NCBI RefSeq assembly: GCF_009911645.1
Contig: NZ_QWKI01000079.1
Location: 1 to 45,665, forward strand
Direction of reading: 5' to 3'
DNA from: Pseudoflavonifractor sp. 60
GTDB lineage: Bacteria > Bacillota > Clostridia > Oscillospirales > Oscillospiraceae
DNA: 45,665 bases
The first letter of the stretch is position 1. Each line of letters starts with the position of its first letter. A program made the translations under genes and the position numbers. Below, piece by piece: positions 1 to 8,145 of the stretch. The notes beneath the pieces are model-generated. The model did no database searches. It was not told the DNA's origin and saw only the letters and a program-made list of their open reading frames with translations.

Positions 1-1
1 T

Positions 2-358
2 TTTGTCCAGGAGATGGTCAAGACCATCCGGGGCCTGGGCGGGATCGCCGTCACCTCCACCCAGGGGATGCAGGACCTCTTCGGCCTGGACGGCGGCAAG
101 TACGGCAAGGGGATTTTGGATTCCAGCCGGATCAAGCTGGTTATGCAGATGGAGGAACAGGAGGCCCGGCTCATCCAGGGTGTGCTCAACCTGTCCGAGG
201 ATGAGGTCCGGCAAATCACCCGGTTCCGCCGGGGAGAGGGGCTATTATGTATCGGCTATAACCACGTACCCGTCCAATTTCACGCTACTGAGAAAGAATA
301 CGACGCTATTACCACCTCGCCCACCGATCTGCGGGCCCGGAGAAAGGAAGAGACATGA
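2..358 (+). CDS. VirB4/TraE-type conjugation ATPase, C-terminal fragment
   Basis: The frame is open from the window edge, so the N-terminus and nucleotide-binding motifs lie to the left. The visible ~118 residues match the C-terminal end of VirB4-like ATPases of Gram-positive type IV secretion systems: a stretch where an auxiliary ATP-site glutamine/serine region (TSTQGMQDLF) precedes a QMEEQEA helix, then RFRRGEGLLCIG and the terminal FHATEKEYD strand. VirB4 energises assembly of the mating channel at the membrane. The stop overlaps the next start (ATGA at 355-358), indicating translational coupling and one operon on the + strand. It is distinct from the VirB4 of the second element at 38461-40803. 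Confidence 0.8.
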   Translation, partial: FVQEMVKTIRGLGGIAVTSTQGMQDLFGLDGGKYGKGILDSSRIKLVMQMEEQEARLIQGVLNLSEDEVRQITRFRRGEGLLCIGYNHVPVQFHATEKEYDAITTSPTDLRARRKEET

Positions 359-1035
359 ACGCGATGAAAGACGATATGAACCGCATCCAGGAGCTGGTGG
401 TGGACGCCGCCCGGCAGGCGGGTATCCTTTCGGCCCTAGCGGACAGCGGTATGGATCCGGAGAAATTGCAGCGGACATTGGAACAGGCCTCCGGGCAGTT
501 TGAACGCTCCGCCCTGGAGATGCGGAAGCTGTGTGAGCGCCACAGCCCCGGGGTGGGCAGATACGGCAACCGGCCAGTGCTCCCCCGGATGGAGACGGTC
601 GGATTTGTGGAGCGGTTTGGCTACGGCTGGCTCCACATCCAGCTGAACACCCTGCTGCCCCACTGCCGGTATCAAACATCGGATTGGCTCAGCGACACCA
701 TCCGCCGCCTGCTGGACGAATATGAGAGCGGTGGGAGCGAGCTGCCCTTTTTCAAGGAGGCCATGCTGGTCATCGACGAACATTGCGCAGTCAAGGGCCG
801 GCACATCTTCGACCAAGATAATAAGGGCTATAAGGCGGTGAGCAACGCCATCAAGGGCAGGCTGATCCCTGATGACGACCAGCACACTCTGGCCTTGGCA
901 CTGCTGTCTACCAAGAGCGAGCTAGATGTCTGCCATATCACCCTGCTGGACATGGTGGATGTGGCTGACTTCTTTGCCTACCGCTCCGGAGATTACGCTG
1001 TCCCTGACTTCTATAGCGGCAGTTGGGGGCTCTGA
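355..1035 (+). CDS. Conserved hypothetical protein of conjugative element (DUF6100-like?)
   Basis: A soluble 226-aa protein with no signal peptide or membrane segment. The N-terminal ~70 residues look helical. The central part (FVERFGYGWLHIQLNTLLPHCRY, split around residues 80-103) is followed by an acidic and aromatic C-terminus. It is translationally coupled to the VirB4 gene. The overall look resembles small accessory proteins of Clostridia ICEs (possibly the family called DUF6100, from memory and unverified). No catalytic motif is apparent. A role in transfer or DNA processing is suggested only by position. Confidence 0.6.
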   Translation: MNAMKDDMNRIQELVVDAARQAGILSALADSGMDPEKLQRTLEQASGQFERSALEMRKLCERHSPGVGRYGNRPVLPRMETVGFVERFGYGWLHIQLNTLLPHCRYQTSDWLSDTIRRLLDEYESGGSELPFFKEAMLVIDEHCAVKGRHIFDQDNKGYKAVSNAIKGRLIPDDDQHTLALALLSTKSELDVCHITLLDMVDVADFFAYRSGDYAVPDFYSGSWGL

Positions 1036-1109
1036 CACCCAACAGGCCGCTATGAAAAAATGCACATTTTTCGTTCTTTGGATATAAACGGCCAGCTGTT
1101 GGGGGTCTA

Positions 1110-1144
1110 GCCCTTGAAAGTCTTGTGGCACAAGGGCCTTTTAT
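1110..1144 (+). terminator. Probable intrinsic terminator after the VirB4 operon
   Basis: A 7-bp stem GCCCTTG/CAAGGGC (1110-1116 with 1131-1137) contains a nested CTTGT/ACAAG stem and is followed by CTTTTATT. It lies 75 bp after the stop of the 355-1035 gene. Confidence 0.5.
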
Positions 1145-1181
1145 TCATAGGCGCTCCAAAATTTTCTACATCATCTGTCCT

Positions 1182-1213
1182 CTATGTGGGGGCAACAGCT
1201 TGACCCCACATAG
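1182..1213. repeat. Inverted repeat, 10-bp arms
   Basis: CTATGTGGGG (1182-1191) and CCCCACATAG (1204-1213) form a perfect stem with a 12-nt loop. It is the first of two strong hairpins in the 1036-1308 intergenic region and is not followed by a T-run. Confidence 0.75.
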
Positions 1214-1228
1214 GGCCCTGGGAAGCGC

Positions 1229-1270
1229 CGAAATTGCCTTTGCGCCGGAACCGGCGCAAAGGCGGTTTCG
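1229..1270. repeat. Long 20-bp hairpin just upstream of the winged-helix gene
   Basis: Positions 1229-1248 pair with 1251-1270 across a 2-nt centre. The inner 12 bp are perfect (CCTTTGCGCCGG / CCGGCGCAAAGG) and the outer 8 bp contain two G-U pairs. It ends 22 nt before the Shine-Dalgarno of the gene at 1309. It could be a relaxase or initiator recognition structure, or an mRNA leader that controls that gene. Confidence 0.8.
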
Positions 1271-1308
1271 GTGCCCGCAGGAATGTAAAGGAAGGAGGGA
1301 TTTTGGTG

Positions 1309-2442
1309 ATGTTCAGCCAGAGTGACATAGATATTCTGCGACTGATTTGCTGGTGTCAATTTGTCAAGCCAGAGTCTTTGAACAGCCTATCCACTCCAGT
1401 AGAGCGGGATAATTTGTTCGATATGGGGCTGATTCAGTTCCACAAAAAGAGCGAATCATTTACCCTCACGAAAAAGGGAAGTTCTTTTTTACAGAAGATT
1501 TTTACGCTCCCCGACCTGACCAAATCTTATCACAAAGACACGGTTGACCGCCGTCTGAGATTGACCAATCTGGCACTTACTGCCTATAAGGGGGCCATCA
1601 ATATTTTTACGACAACACCGGAAGAATTAAGCGACGCTCCTTCGCTGTTCCTATCTGCTATTACACGAGGCCGTGGTTCCAATCCCTGGGGCAGCACTCG
1701 GGTGGCGGCCATCGCTCACCTGGGGGACTTAATCTGCGCCGTCCACTATGTCTGTCCCGGTATCGGTAAAGTGGCCCTGACAGATGAACTGACTGCTTTC
1801 TCCAACCAGACCGCCCAGTTTCCGGGCAGCAAGCGGGCTTTTCTTTTCGCCGGTGAGAGCTACAAGGATATCCTCACCGAGCTGGAAGCCGACACCCAGG
1901 CCGATTCCAAGCTGATCTCCTACGGGGGTGCATACCAGTGTCTTCAGCTTCCGGTCCACCTTCTCTCCTGCGACGATACCGGGGCGGTGCAGCTTCAAAT
2001 CATGGCACAGCCTGACTACCGTACCCGGCTGGCCCGGGCCGCGCTGAAGGAGGAGTACCAGCCTCCGCCCTTGGATGTGCCTGTCTGGGACGCCATCTAT
2101 CGGGACCGCCCTCTTGTCATCGCCGCCGACATGGATCTGCGCCGCTTGGACGCCGCCATTCAGGCCGCCCGGGGCCGGGGGATAAAGAAGATCACCGTTG
2201 CTGCCTTGGAGGGGCAGGCCAGGACAGTGCTGATTCCCCGCTATCAGGCCGCTGGTCAGGCCAGGGTGTTCGCATTGACCAAAGAAGCAATCATGGAGGT
2301 CACCGACCGGCCGCCTGTTCCCTATACTCCGCCCCGCACTCAATTCCTCACTGAGAAAGGAGATGTTGTCGATGCTCCGCCCATCCGAATACCTGGCAAA
2401 GCTGGAGGACAGGCTGGTGGAAAAGCTCGGCCCCTGGTTTGA
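1309..2442 (+). CDS. Winged-helix (replication-relaxation-like) protein of unknown function
   Basis: About 377 aa. Residues 1-70 look like a winged helix (SQSDIDILRLICW, then an MGLIQF strand and LTKKGSSFL wing), similar in style to replication-relaxation or MarR-type modules. The C-terminal ~100 residues (VIAADMDLRRLDAAIQAARG) look like an alpha/beta fold. AGGAGG at 1293-1298 serves ATG 1309 or GTG 1306; both are in frame and I chose ATG. The gene overlaps virD4 by 71 bp. Position next to the coupling protein and to a hairpin-rich region suggests a role in DNA processing or control of transfer. That is inference, and no relaxase motif is visible. Confidence 0.6.
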   Translation: MFSQSDIDILRLICWCQFVKPESLNSLSTPVERDNLFDMGLIQFHKKSESFTLTKKGSSFLQKIFTLPDLTKSYHKDTVDRRLRLTNLALTAYKGAINIFTTTPEELSDAPSLFLSAITRGRGSNPWGSTRVAAIAHLGDLICAVHYVCPGIGKVALTDELTAFSNQTAQFPGSKRAFLFAGESYKDILTELEADTQADSKLISYGGAYQCLQLPVHLLSCDDTGAVQLQIMAQPDYRTRLARAALKEEYQPPPLDVPVWDAIYRDRPLVIAADMDLRRLDAAIQAARGRGIKKITVAALEGQARTVLIPRYQAAGQARVFALTKEAIMEVTDRPPVPYTPPRTQFLTEKGDVVDAPPIRIPGKAGGQAGGKARPLV

Positions 2443-4450
2443 GCGGCACAAAGCTAAATTTCCTGTCTACATCCCCCTCGGGCTGCTGGGCTGGTACATT
2501 TACGGAATGTTCCTCAACTCCATTCGCCTGGGCACTGCCGCCACCTTCCACACCGAGGGCGAGGAGGTGGGCAGTATCTGGGTATTCAACCCCCTGCGCA
2601 ACTGGCTTGTAATCTTCACACCCTTTGGACTTGGATTCACCATCGTCATCCTTCTGCTGATCTGCCTTATCACTAAAAAAGGGTACATTTGGTTTTCAGG
2701 ATACAAATTCATTCATGACCCCCGGGGCTTCGATATCCTACCGGACGCCACCCACGGCTCCTCCGGCTTCCTGACGAAAAAGGAGCTGGAGGAGTTTTTG
2801 GAGCTGGGCAGCGTCGCAAAGGTCAGGGGCATGATGTTGGGAAAGTGGAAAAAGCGACCGGACGACCTGGACAAATATGCCGCCTATGTGGCCCACCGGA
2901 TGGTGCCCGGGGACAACAACAATCTGCTGTGCATCGGAGCGCCAGGCAGCGGAAAATCCAGGGGCTTTATCATCCCCTTCCTGTTGGGCTGTGCCCAGCG
3001 GGGGGAGTCAGTATTTGTGACCGATCCCAAGGCCGAGCTTTTTGAAAAAATGGCCCCCTACTTTACCAAACACGGCTACTGCGTCCGGGCAGTGAACTTT
3101 TTGGACATGGCCCACTCGGACGGCTGGAACTGCCTGTACTCCCTGGATCAGGAGACCCAGCTGGTGCAGACGGTGGCCAACACCATTATCCAGAACACCT
3201 CCGGCCCCAAGGAGGCGGACGACTTCTGGAGCCGGGCGGAGCTGAACCTGCTTATGGCCCTCATCCACTATGTCTGCAATCTGAAGGACGCCAACGGCAA
3301 GCTGCTCCCCATCGAACAGCGGGGGCTGGGGGATGTGTACCAGCTGCTGGCCAACAAGAGCATCCAGGAGATTAACCGCACCCTGGCCCAGCTGCCCCCG
3401 GAGCACCCGGCCAAGGGCCACCACGGCCTGTTCCTCAAGGCCCGGGAAAATCTCTGGGGCAACATCGCCATTGGACTGGGCAACCGGCTGGCTATTTTTC
3501 AAAATAAATTGGTGGACACCATCACCCGAAACCACGATGTCGATCTGCTGCTCCCGGGACAAAAGCCCTGCGCCTACTTCGTCATCATCTCCGCCCAGGA
3601 CAGCGCTTACCGCTTCCTCAGCTCCCTGTTTTTCTCCCTGGCCCTGCCCCGGCTGTCCGACTACGCCCGGCTGAAGGGCAAGGGCGGCCGTCTGCCGGTG
3701 CTGGTCAACTTCTGCCTGGACGAATACTGCAACATTGGCTATATGGACGGCATTGCCGATGCCCTGAACAGCATCCGGGGCTTCAACATGAGCTGCCAGA
3801 TCGTGGTGCAGAGCCTGAGCCAATGGCAGGAAAAGTACCCCGGCAAGGAGTGGGAGAACCAGTTGGCTACCTTCGACCAGACCCTCTACATGGGGGCCAA
3901 CGACTGGACCACAGCGGACTACATCTCCAAGAAATGCGGCAAGGTGACCATCTCCGTGACCAATAATCAGATGCCCCTCATGCCCCTGTTCTCCCCGGTC
4001 TATACCTCCACCCGGCCCTACTCCCAGACCCGGAGCAATACCCAGCGGGAGCTTATGCAGCCGGATGAAATTCTCCGCTTGGACCGGAGCCAGTGTATCG
4101 CCCTGTTCCAGGGCCACAAACCCGCCCTGCTCTACAAGCTGGCCCCGGAGGAGCTTCCAGACTATGGCTCGCTGAAATCCCGCCGGGTGGTCAAGTACAT
4201 CCCCAAGTGGAAACGGCGGGAACAGCAGGCGCAAAAGAAAAAGGCCGCCAGTAAGCAGACCAAACCGGCGGAGCGTGCTCCAAAAGAACAGCTGCCGCCG
4301 AAGGAGAAAGTCAATCCCGCTCAGGACCTGGAGTACAACATTGAGGACACCAAACAGGAAACCGCCGGCGGGATTGGGCTGATTGACCTGGGGGATGTGG
4401 TCGGTGACGATGAGCCCGATGAAGAAGCGGACAGCCCACCGGGACGGTGA
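2372..4450 (+). CDS. VirD4/TraG-type IV secretion coupling protein
   Basis: A 692-aa coupling ATPase that brings the relaxase-DNA complex to the mating channel at the inner face of the membrane. Two N-terminal membrane segments (about residues 22-45 and 75-97) precede the ATPase core. Walker A is GAPGSGKS with K195, and Walker B is at D450-E451 (CLDEYCN). The TraG C-terminal hallmark GANDWTTADYISKKCG is present. The C-terminus is lysine-rich then acidic. ATG 2363 abuts the Shine-Dalgarno AAAGGAG (2356-2362), so the in-frame ATG at 2372, 9 nt downstream, is the likely start. Confidence 0.92.
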   Translation: MLRPSEYLAKLEDRLVEKLGPWFERHKAKFPVYIPLGLLGWYIYGMFLNSIRLGTAATFHTEGEEVGSIWVFNPLRNWLVIFTPFGLGFTIVILLLICLITKKGYIWFSGYKFIHDPRGFDILPDATHGSSGFLTKKELEEFLELGSVAKVRGMMLGKWKKRPDDLDKYAAYVAHRMVPGDNNNLLCIGAPGSGKSRGFIIPFLLGCAQRGESVFVTDPKAELFEKMAPYFTKHGYCVRAVNFLDMAHSDGWNCLYSLDQETQLVQTVANTIIQNTSGPKEADDFWSRAELNLLMALIHYVCNLKDANGKLLPIEQRGLGDVYQLLANKSIQEINRTLAQLPPEHPAKGHHGLFLKARENLWGNIAIGLGNRLAIFQNKLVDTITRNHDVDLLLPGQKPCAYFVIISAQDSAYRFLSSLFFSLALPRLSDYARLKGKGGRLPVLVNFCLDEYCNIGYMDGIADALNSIRGFNMSCQIVVQSLSQWQEKYPGKEWENQLATFDQTLYMGANDWTTADYISKKCGKVTISVTNNQMPLMPLFSPVYTSTRPYSQTRSNTQRELMQPDEILRLDRSQCIALFQGHKPALLYKLAPEELPDYGSLKSRRVVKYIPKWKRREQQAQKKKAASKQTKPAERAPKEQLPPKEKVNPAQDLEYNIEDTKQETAGGIGLIDLGDVVGDDEPDEEADSPPGR

Positions 4451-4499
4451 TCCCAGCGGGCTGCGCTGTTGCAGACGTTATGATAGGCAAGCGAGCCGA

Positions 4500-4709
4500 T
4501 CACACTTGCAGGTCATCTTTTTTATCCTTAAACCAGCCGGATTTCTGCTTTTCCCGCCGGTCTTTCCGAACCTCGTAGTACGCCTCTTGAAACATCGTAT
4601 AAATTTCGGACGGACTTTTGCCCGTCAGATCTTGTCTCTGGACATACAGCATTGCAACCGCTTCCTCTGCGGAACTTGGAAAAATATTAAACATTGGGCC
4701 TCCGGACAT
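4500..4709 (-). CDS. Small hypothetical protein, divergent to repA
   Basis: A 69-aa basic protein with a helical centre (SSAEEAVAMLYVQRQ, SEIYTMFQEAYYEV) and a charged tail (GWFKDKKDD). It runs against the surrounding operon. AAAGGGG lies 8 nt before ATG 4709 and a textbook promoter lies just upstream (4733-4761), so I regard it as real. No family is recognised. The start could also be TTG 4727, but the Shine-Dalgarno spacing favours 4709. Confidence 0.65.
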   Translation of the reverse strand: MSGGPMFNIFPSSAEEAVAMLYVQRQDLTGKSPSEIYTMFQEAYYEVRKDRREKQKSGWFKDKKDDLQV

Positions 4710-4732
4710 ATGGACATCCCCTTTCAAAACGA

Positions 4733-4761
4733 ATTATAAACGATTGACTCCTTAATTTCAA
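4733..4761 (-). promoter_or_regulatory. Sigma-A-type promoter of the small minus-strand gene
   Basis: On the minus strand, -35 TTGAAA (4761-4756) and -10 TATAAT (4738-4733) are separated by 17 bp. The only downstream gene is 4709-4500. Confidence 0.75.
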
Positions 4762-4790
4762 GAAAAATTCAACAGATGGAGGTGACCCCC

Positions 4791-5798
4791 ATGAGGGCCG
4801 CACAGATGAAAGAACGCCCCGGCTTCTCCCTGATGAAGCAGACGGACGTGCAAACCATATACCACATGCAGATGCCCCGCTGGCTGTTCTCCGATCCTAG
4901 ATATGCCGACATGAGCCTGGACGCCAAGGTGACCTACACCTTTTTGCTCAACCGCTTCCAGCTCTCCCGCAGGAACGGCTGGGTGAATGACTACGGCGAG
5001 GTTTTTGTGATCTTCCCCCGGAAGGAGCTGGCCCGGGAGCTGCGCATTTGCGAGCAGCGGGTGACGGCGGCCTTTAAGAGACTGGTGGAGCTGAAGCTGG
5101 TCTGGGAGAAGCGCTGCGGCCGGGGCGACGCCAACCAGATCTACCTGGCCAGCGTGGAGCCGTTGGACAACCCTGGCTACTCCAGCGCCCCATTCGTTCC
5201 GGAACCGGACAGCGATTCAAGAACCGCGGATTCTGACGGTCTTGACGGCGCCGGCTTTCCCATGCCCAAACAAGAACCGCAGGATCTGAGCGGCAAGAAT
5301 CTCCAAAATGGAGCTTCAAGAACCGCAGAACCGGCGGTTGCAGAACCTCAAAAAATGCGGCCAAGTTATATTAAATCCAGTCATACTGAATCCAGCTATA
5401 CTGATGTCAGTCAGCCAGTCAGCGCCGGGGGCGCGGACGGACCGGCGGACGATGAGGAGGAGCTCATGGGCATTTTGGACGCCTGTGAGCTTTCCTGTTT
5501 CTCCCCGGAGGTGGCCCGGGTGTTCGAGAACGCTATCGAGCGGCTGTTCTACCTGGATCACTTCCGAGTGGGCGGGGCCACCCTGCCCCAGAAGCGGGTG
5601 CGGGCCCGGCTGAAGCTGCTGGATGGGATGATCCTGCGGGACGCGGAGCGGAAGCTGCGGGCCAACCTGGACCGGGAGGTCAGGAACTCCACCGCCTACA
5701 CCATGGCCACCATCTTCAACTGCATCGCCGAGAGTGAGAGCGACCTGATAGTGGACCCGGAGCTCAACCGGATGAATGTGCCCTCGGGGAGGTGGTAG
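4791..5798 (+). CDS. Replication initiator RepA_N with DUF6017 C-terminus
   Basis: 335 aa. The N-terminal ~125 residues match the RepA_N initiator domain of Firmicutes plasmids and ICEs: MPRWLFSDPRYADMSLDAKV, then a helix-turn-helix with PRKELARELRICEQRV. A variable linker (about residues 130-215) joins a DUF6017-like C-terminal domain (FENAIERLFYL, LLDGMILRDAERKLRAN). The protein is expected to bind the origin and start replication of the element. GGAGGTGA at 4779-4786 fixes ATG 4791 as the start rather than 4776. It heads a run of genes coupled by short gaps. Confidence 0.88.
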   Translation: MRAAQMKERPGFSLMKQTDVQTIYHMQMPRWLFSDPRYADMSLDAKVTYTFLLNRFQLSRRNGWVNDYGEVFVIFPRKELARELRICEQRVTAAFKRLVELKLVWEKRCGRGDANQIYLASVEPLDNPGYSSAPFVPEPDSDSRTADSDGLDGAGFPMPKQEPQDLSGKNLQNGASRTAEPAVAEPQKMRPSYIKSSHTESSYTDVSQPVSAGGADGPADDEEELMGILDACELSCFSPEVARVFENAIERLFYLDHFRVGGATLPQKRVRARLKLLDGMILRDAERKLRANLDREVRNSTAYTMATIFNCIAESESDLIVDPELNRMNVPSGRW

Positions 5799-5800
5799 CA

Positions 5801-6334
5801 ATGCTTTTGTCCAACCAGCAGAAATACATCCTGGACGCCCTGCGGAAGCTGGGCTGTGTCCGGGAAGATCAGCTCCACGCCCTGGTGCGGGGCAAATTCC
5901 AGCGTCCTGGCTTTGCGGTCAGGGAGGAGCATATGTCCGCCATGCTGCGGCAGCTGCGTTCCGGTTTGGGTGATTTCCATGTGGACGGCGGCTTTGTCTA
6001 CCTGGCCCGGGGCCAGCCCGACACCGCCCGCCTGGAGGCCATCGACGTCATGCTGGAGCTGAGCGAGGGCGCCCCCCAGGAGTTCACCGTGAAGGTGGAC
6101 AGCCCCCGGCTGCTCTGCTTCACCCTGGGCGGGGACAAGCTGAAGCTGTTTTCCGTGGCCATGCTGTCCCATGTCTCCGACACCCAGCTGCTCCAGCGGG
6201 AGCGGTCGGAGCGGATCGTCTGGATCAGCGACAGCGGCACGCCCCCGGATGGGCTGGCCTTGCCGCCCAAACACTTCTTTGCCGCCCGGCAGACGGACGG
6301 CTCACATCGCTTTTATGGCTCCAACGGGCCGTAA
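5801..6334 (+). CDS. Hypothetical replication-associated protein (DUF5697-like)
   Basis: 177 aa, starting 2 bp after the repA stop with GGGGAGGTGG as ribosome binding site. The N-terminal 60 residues (SNQQKYILDALRKLGCVRED) resemble a winged-helix domain. The C-terminal half (LLCFTLGGDKLKLFSVAML, ERSERIVWISDS) looks like an alpha/beta fold. Such genes often follow RepA_N in Clostridia elements (family DUF5697 from memory). The function is unknown; regulation or assistance of replication is a guess from position. Confidence 0.6.
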   Translation: MLLSNQQKYILDALRKLGCVREDQLHALVRGKFQRPGFAVREEHMSAMLRQLRSGLGDFHVDGGFVYLARGQPDTARLEAIDVMLELSEGAPQEFTVKVDSPRLLCFTLGGDKLKLFSVAMLSHVSDTQLLQRERSERIVWISDSGTPPDGLALPPKHFFAARQTDGSHRFYGSNGP

Positions 6335-6359
6335 AAAATACATTTTTGGAGGTAGCATT

Positions 6360-7655
6360 ATGCCTAGAAAGAAAGTCAATCCCGTAGAGGAACCCGAGCA
6401 GGTCAACGACATGGAACTGGAACCCCAGGCCCAGGAGGAAAATACGGAGGGACTGGAACAGCCTGCCGCCGATGTTCTTCAGGAGGACACGGCCCTGCCC
6501 GCCAGCAGTGAGGCGGCCCCGCCGTCTGACCAGCCGCCCGAGGACATGGACACACCCCCGGCCGAGCCCCCTGCGGAGGATCAGGATACCGGACAGGACG
6601 GAGAACCGGCCGCCCAAGTTGAGCCGCCGCCCCTAGAGGAACCCGTGGATGTCCCGGAGGAACATTCCGCCATGCAGCCCTTCTGGATGGAGCCCAGCAC
6701 CCCGCCGTCCCCGCCGCCTGCGGCAGAGCAGCCGCCCGACCCTGAGCCTACGCCCCCTCTCCCCAAAAGCGACCGGCAAAACTTCTACGGTCTGGACTTC
6801 AACGCCCTGGATCGTGGCCTGACAGCGGAGGAGCGCCAGGAGTGGAACTCCATCTACGCCTCCTACCGGGGCCGCAGTGCCCTCACCGGGACCATCATCG
6901 GCGTGGACCCCCTCCACATCAGCGTCCGGAACAAGGAGACCGGAGCGATGGAGAAAAAGACCATGTACTGCGCCATCGTGGTGCCCTACCGGGTGCGGGT
7001 GGTCATCCCCGACACCGAGATGTGGGAGCAGGAACAGGCCCGGCCCGACTTCGTGCTCCAGAACATGGTGGGGGCGACCATTGACTTCATCATCATCAAG
7101 GTGGACAGAGAAAACGGCGTGGCGGTAGCCTCCCGGCGTTTGGCTGCCCGGTCCCAGCGGTACTTCTTCGCCCACCGGCCCAACTTGAGCCAGACCGGCG
7201 CTCAGGTCAAGTGCCGGGTACTGTCCGTGGGCCCCCGGCGCTGCCTGGTGGAGTGCTACGGCCACGACATCAACCTCACCCAGCGGGAGCTGCGGTACAC
7301 CGCCATCCCCGACCTGCGGGAGGAGTACCACCCCGGGGAGGAGCTGGAGTGCGTTGTCACCGGCTTCGACCCGGAGAAGGACGACCTCCAGATTTCGGTG
7401 AAGGCCACCCAGTCCAACCCCTTCGACGGCGCGGAACAGCGCCACCCCGTCGGCAGCCGCCGGTATGCCACCATAGCCGGAAAGTACGGCGGCGGCGTAT
7501 TCTGCAACCTGCCCGACGGCACTGTCTGTATGTGCAACTACTCCTACCAGCACGAGGACTCCGACTTCATGGTGGGCGACACCGTGATTGTCCTGGTTCA
7601 GCGGTTTGCGGAGGAAAAGCGGCAGATGTACGGGAAAATCATGAGTAAGTGGTAA
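6360..7655 (+). CDS. S1-domain RNA-binding protein with proline/acid-rich N-terminus
   Basis: 431 aa. Residues 1-150 are a low-complexity segment rich in Pro, Glu and Gln. Residues about 170-430 contain an S1-like OB-fold series: GTIIGVDPLHISVRNKET, then GAQVKCRVLSVGPRRCLVEC, then GEELECVVTGFDPEKDDLQISVKA and a C-terminal OB-like repeat. S1 domains bind single-stranded RNA. GGAGGTAGC at 6348-6356 supports ATG 6360. It is the last gene of the repA transcription unit and is followed by a strong terminator. Its substrate is unknown. Confidence 0.75.
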   Translation: MPRKKVNPVEEPEQVNDMELEPQAQEENTEGLEQPAADVLQEDTALPASSEAAPPSDQPPEDMDTPPAEPPAEDQDTGQDGEPAAQVEPPPLEEPVDVPEEHSAMQPFWMEPSTPPSPPPAAEQPPDPEPTPPLPKSDRQNFYGLDFNALDRGLTAEERQEWNSIYASYRGRSALTGTIIGVDPLHISVRNKETGAMEKKTMYCAIVVPYRVRVVIPDTEMWEQEQARPDFVLQNMVGATIDFIIIKVDRENGVAVASRRLAARSQRYFFAHRPNLSQTGAQVKCRVLSVGPRRCLVECYGHDINLTQRELRYTAIPDLREEYHPGEELECVVTGFDPEKDDLQISVKATQSNPFDGAEQRHPVGSRRYATIAGKYGGGVFCNLPDGTVCMCNYSYQHEDSDFMVGDTVIVLVQRFAEEKRQMYGKIMSKW

Positions 7656-7662
7656 ACAAAAC

Positions 7663-7697
7663 GGCCCCGGACTTTTAAAGTTCGGGGCCACTTTTAC
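7663..7697. terminator. Bidirectional intrinsic terminator
   Basis: A 13-bp stem with one G-U pair (7663-7675 with 7677-7689) is followed by ACTTTTAC. It sits between the convergent S1 and XRE genes. Confidence 0.85.
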
Positions 7698-7999
7698 ATA
7701 TTTTTGAGCAATTCCAGCACAATTCGCTTCTGAGCATTGTTTAGTGCTGCCCAATTGTCCAACATTTCTCTTTGTTCATCAGTGAGGTATACTGCGTCAG
7801 TGCCTTCAGCAAAAAATTGTGACAACGAAATTCCGAGTCCTCTACACACCTTGTCCAAAGTCTGGATGGTTGGCGTTTGGCTCTTGCGATACCATGTGGA
7901 AATCGTTGATTGCGTCAGCCCGGAATTTTGGGCTAACTCATATTCTGACCAGCCACGCGCCAAACGCAGTCTTGTAATTTCCTGCAAAATATCTTTCAT
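7694..7999 (-). CDS. XRE-family transcriptional repressor
   Basis: 101 aa. Residues 6-62 form a Cro/C1-type helix-turn-helix (RLARGWSEYELAQNSGLTQS, then STISTWYRKSQTPTI). The C-terminus is a short helical tail. It is divergent to the Spo0A-C-like gene at 8146. The shared 146-bp region carries repeated CGTTA elements overlapping promoters on both strands, so it probably represses its neighbour and itself. Confidence 0.85.
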   Translation of the reverse strand: MKDILQEITRLRLARGWSEYELAQNSGLTQSTISTWYRKSQTPTIQTLDKVCRGLGISLSQFFAEGTDAVYLTDEQREMLDNWAALNNAQKRIVLELLKNM

Positions 8000-8015
8000 G
8001 TCTTCCTCCTTGCCG

Positions 8016-8090
8016 CTTCGTTATAGCGTAAATTATACTTCGTTAAAAACTTGATTTTTAGTCCGTTAGACCGTATAATATTTAACGATA
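8016..8090. promoter_or_regulatory. Operator-like CGTTA repeat cluster between divergent genes
   Basis: CTTCGTTA occurs at 8016-8023 and again at 8038-8045, exactly 22 bp (two helical turns) apart. CCGTTA occurs at 8063-8068 and an inverted TAACGA at 8083-8088. The repeats flank and overlap the + promoter at 8051-8079, fitting binding sites for the XRE protein encoded at 7999-7694. Confidence 0.5.
8051..8079 (+). promoter_or_regulatory. Sigma-A-type promoter of the Spo0A-C-like gene
   Basis: -35 TTGATT (8051-8056), 17-bp spacer and -10 TATAAT (8074-8079), 67 bp upstream of ATG 8146. The CCGTTA repeat lies inside the spacer. Confidence 0.8.
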
Positions 8091-8145
8091 TAAAATTGAT
8101 ATAAGGAAGACAGAACAGTCAATATAGAAACCGAAGGAGAAAGCT

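Noticed and set aside
4776..4790. Upstream ATG for repA
   Set aside because: The Shine-Dalgarno GGAGGTGA is downstream of this ATG, so ATG 4791 is used.
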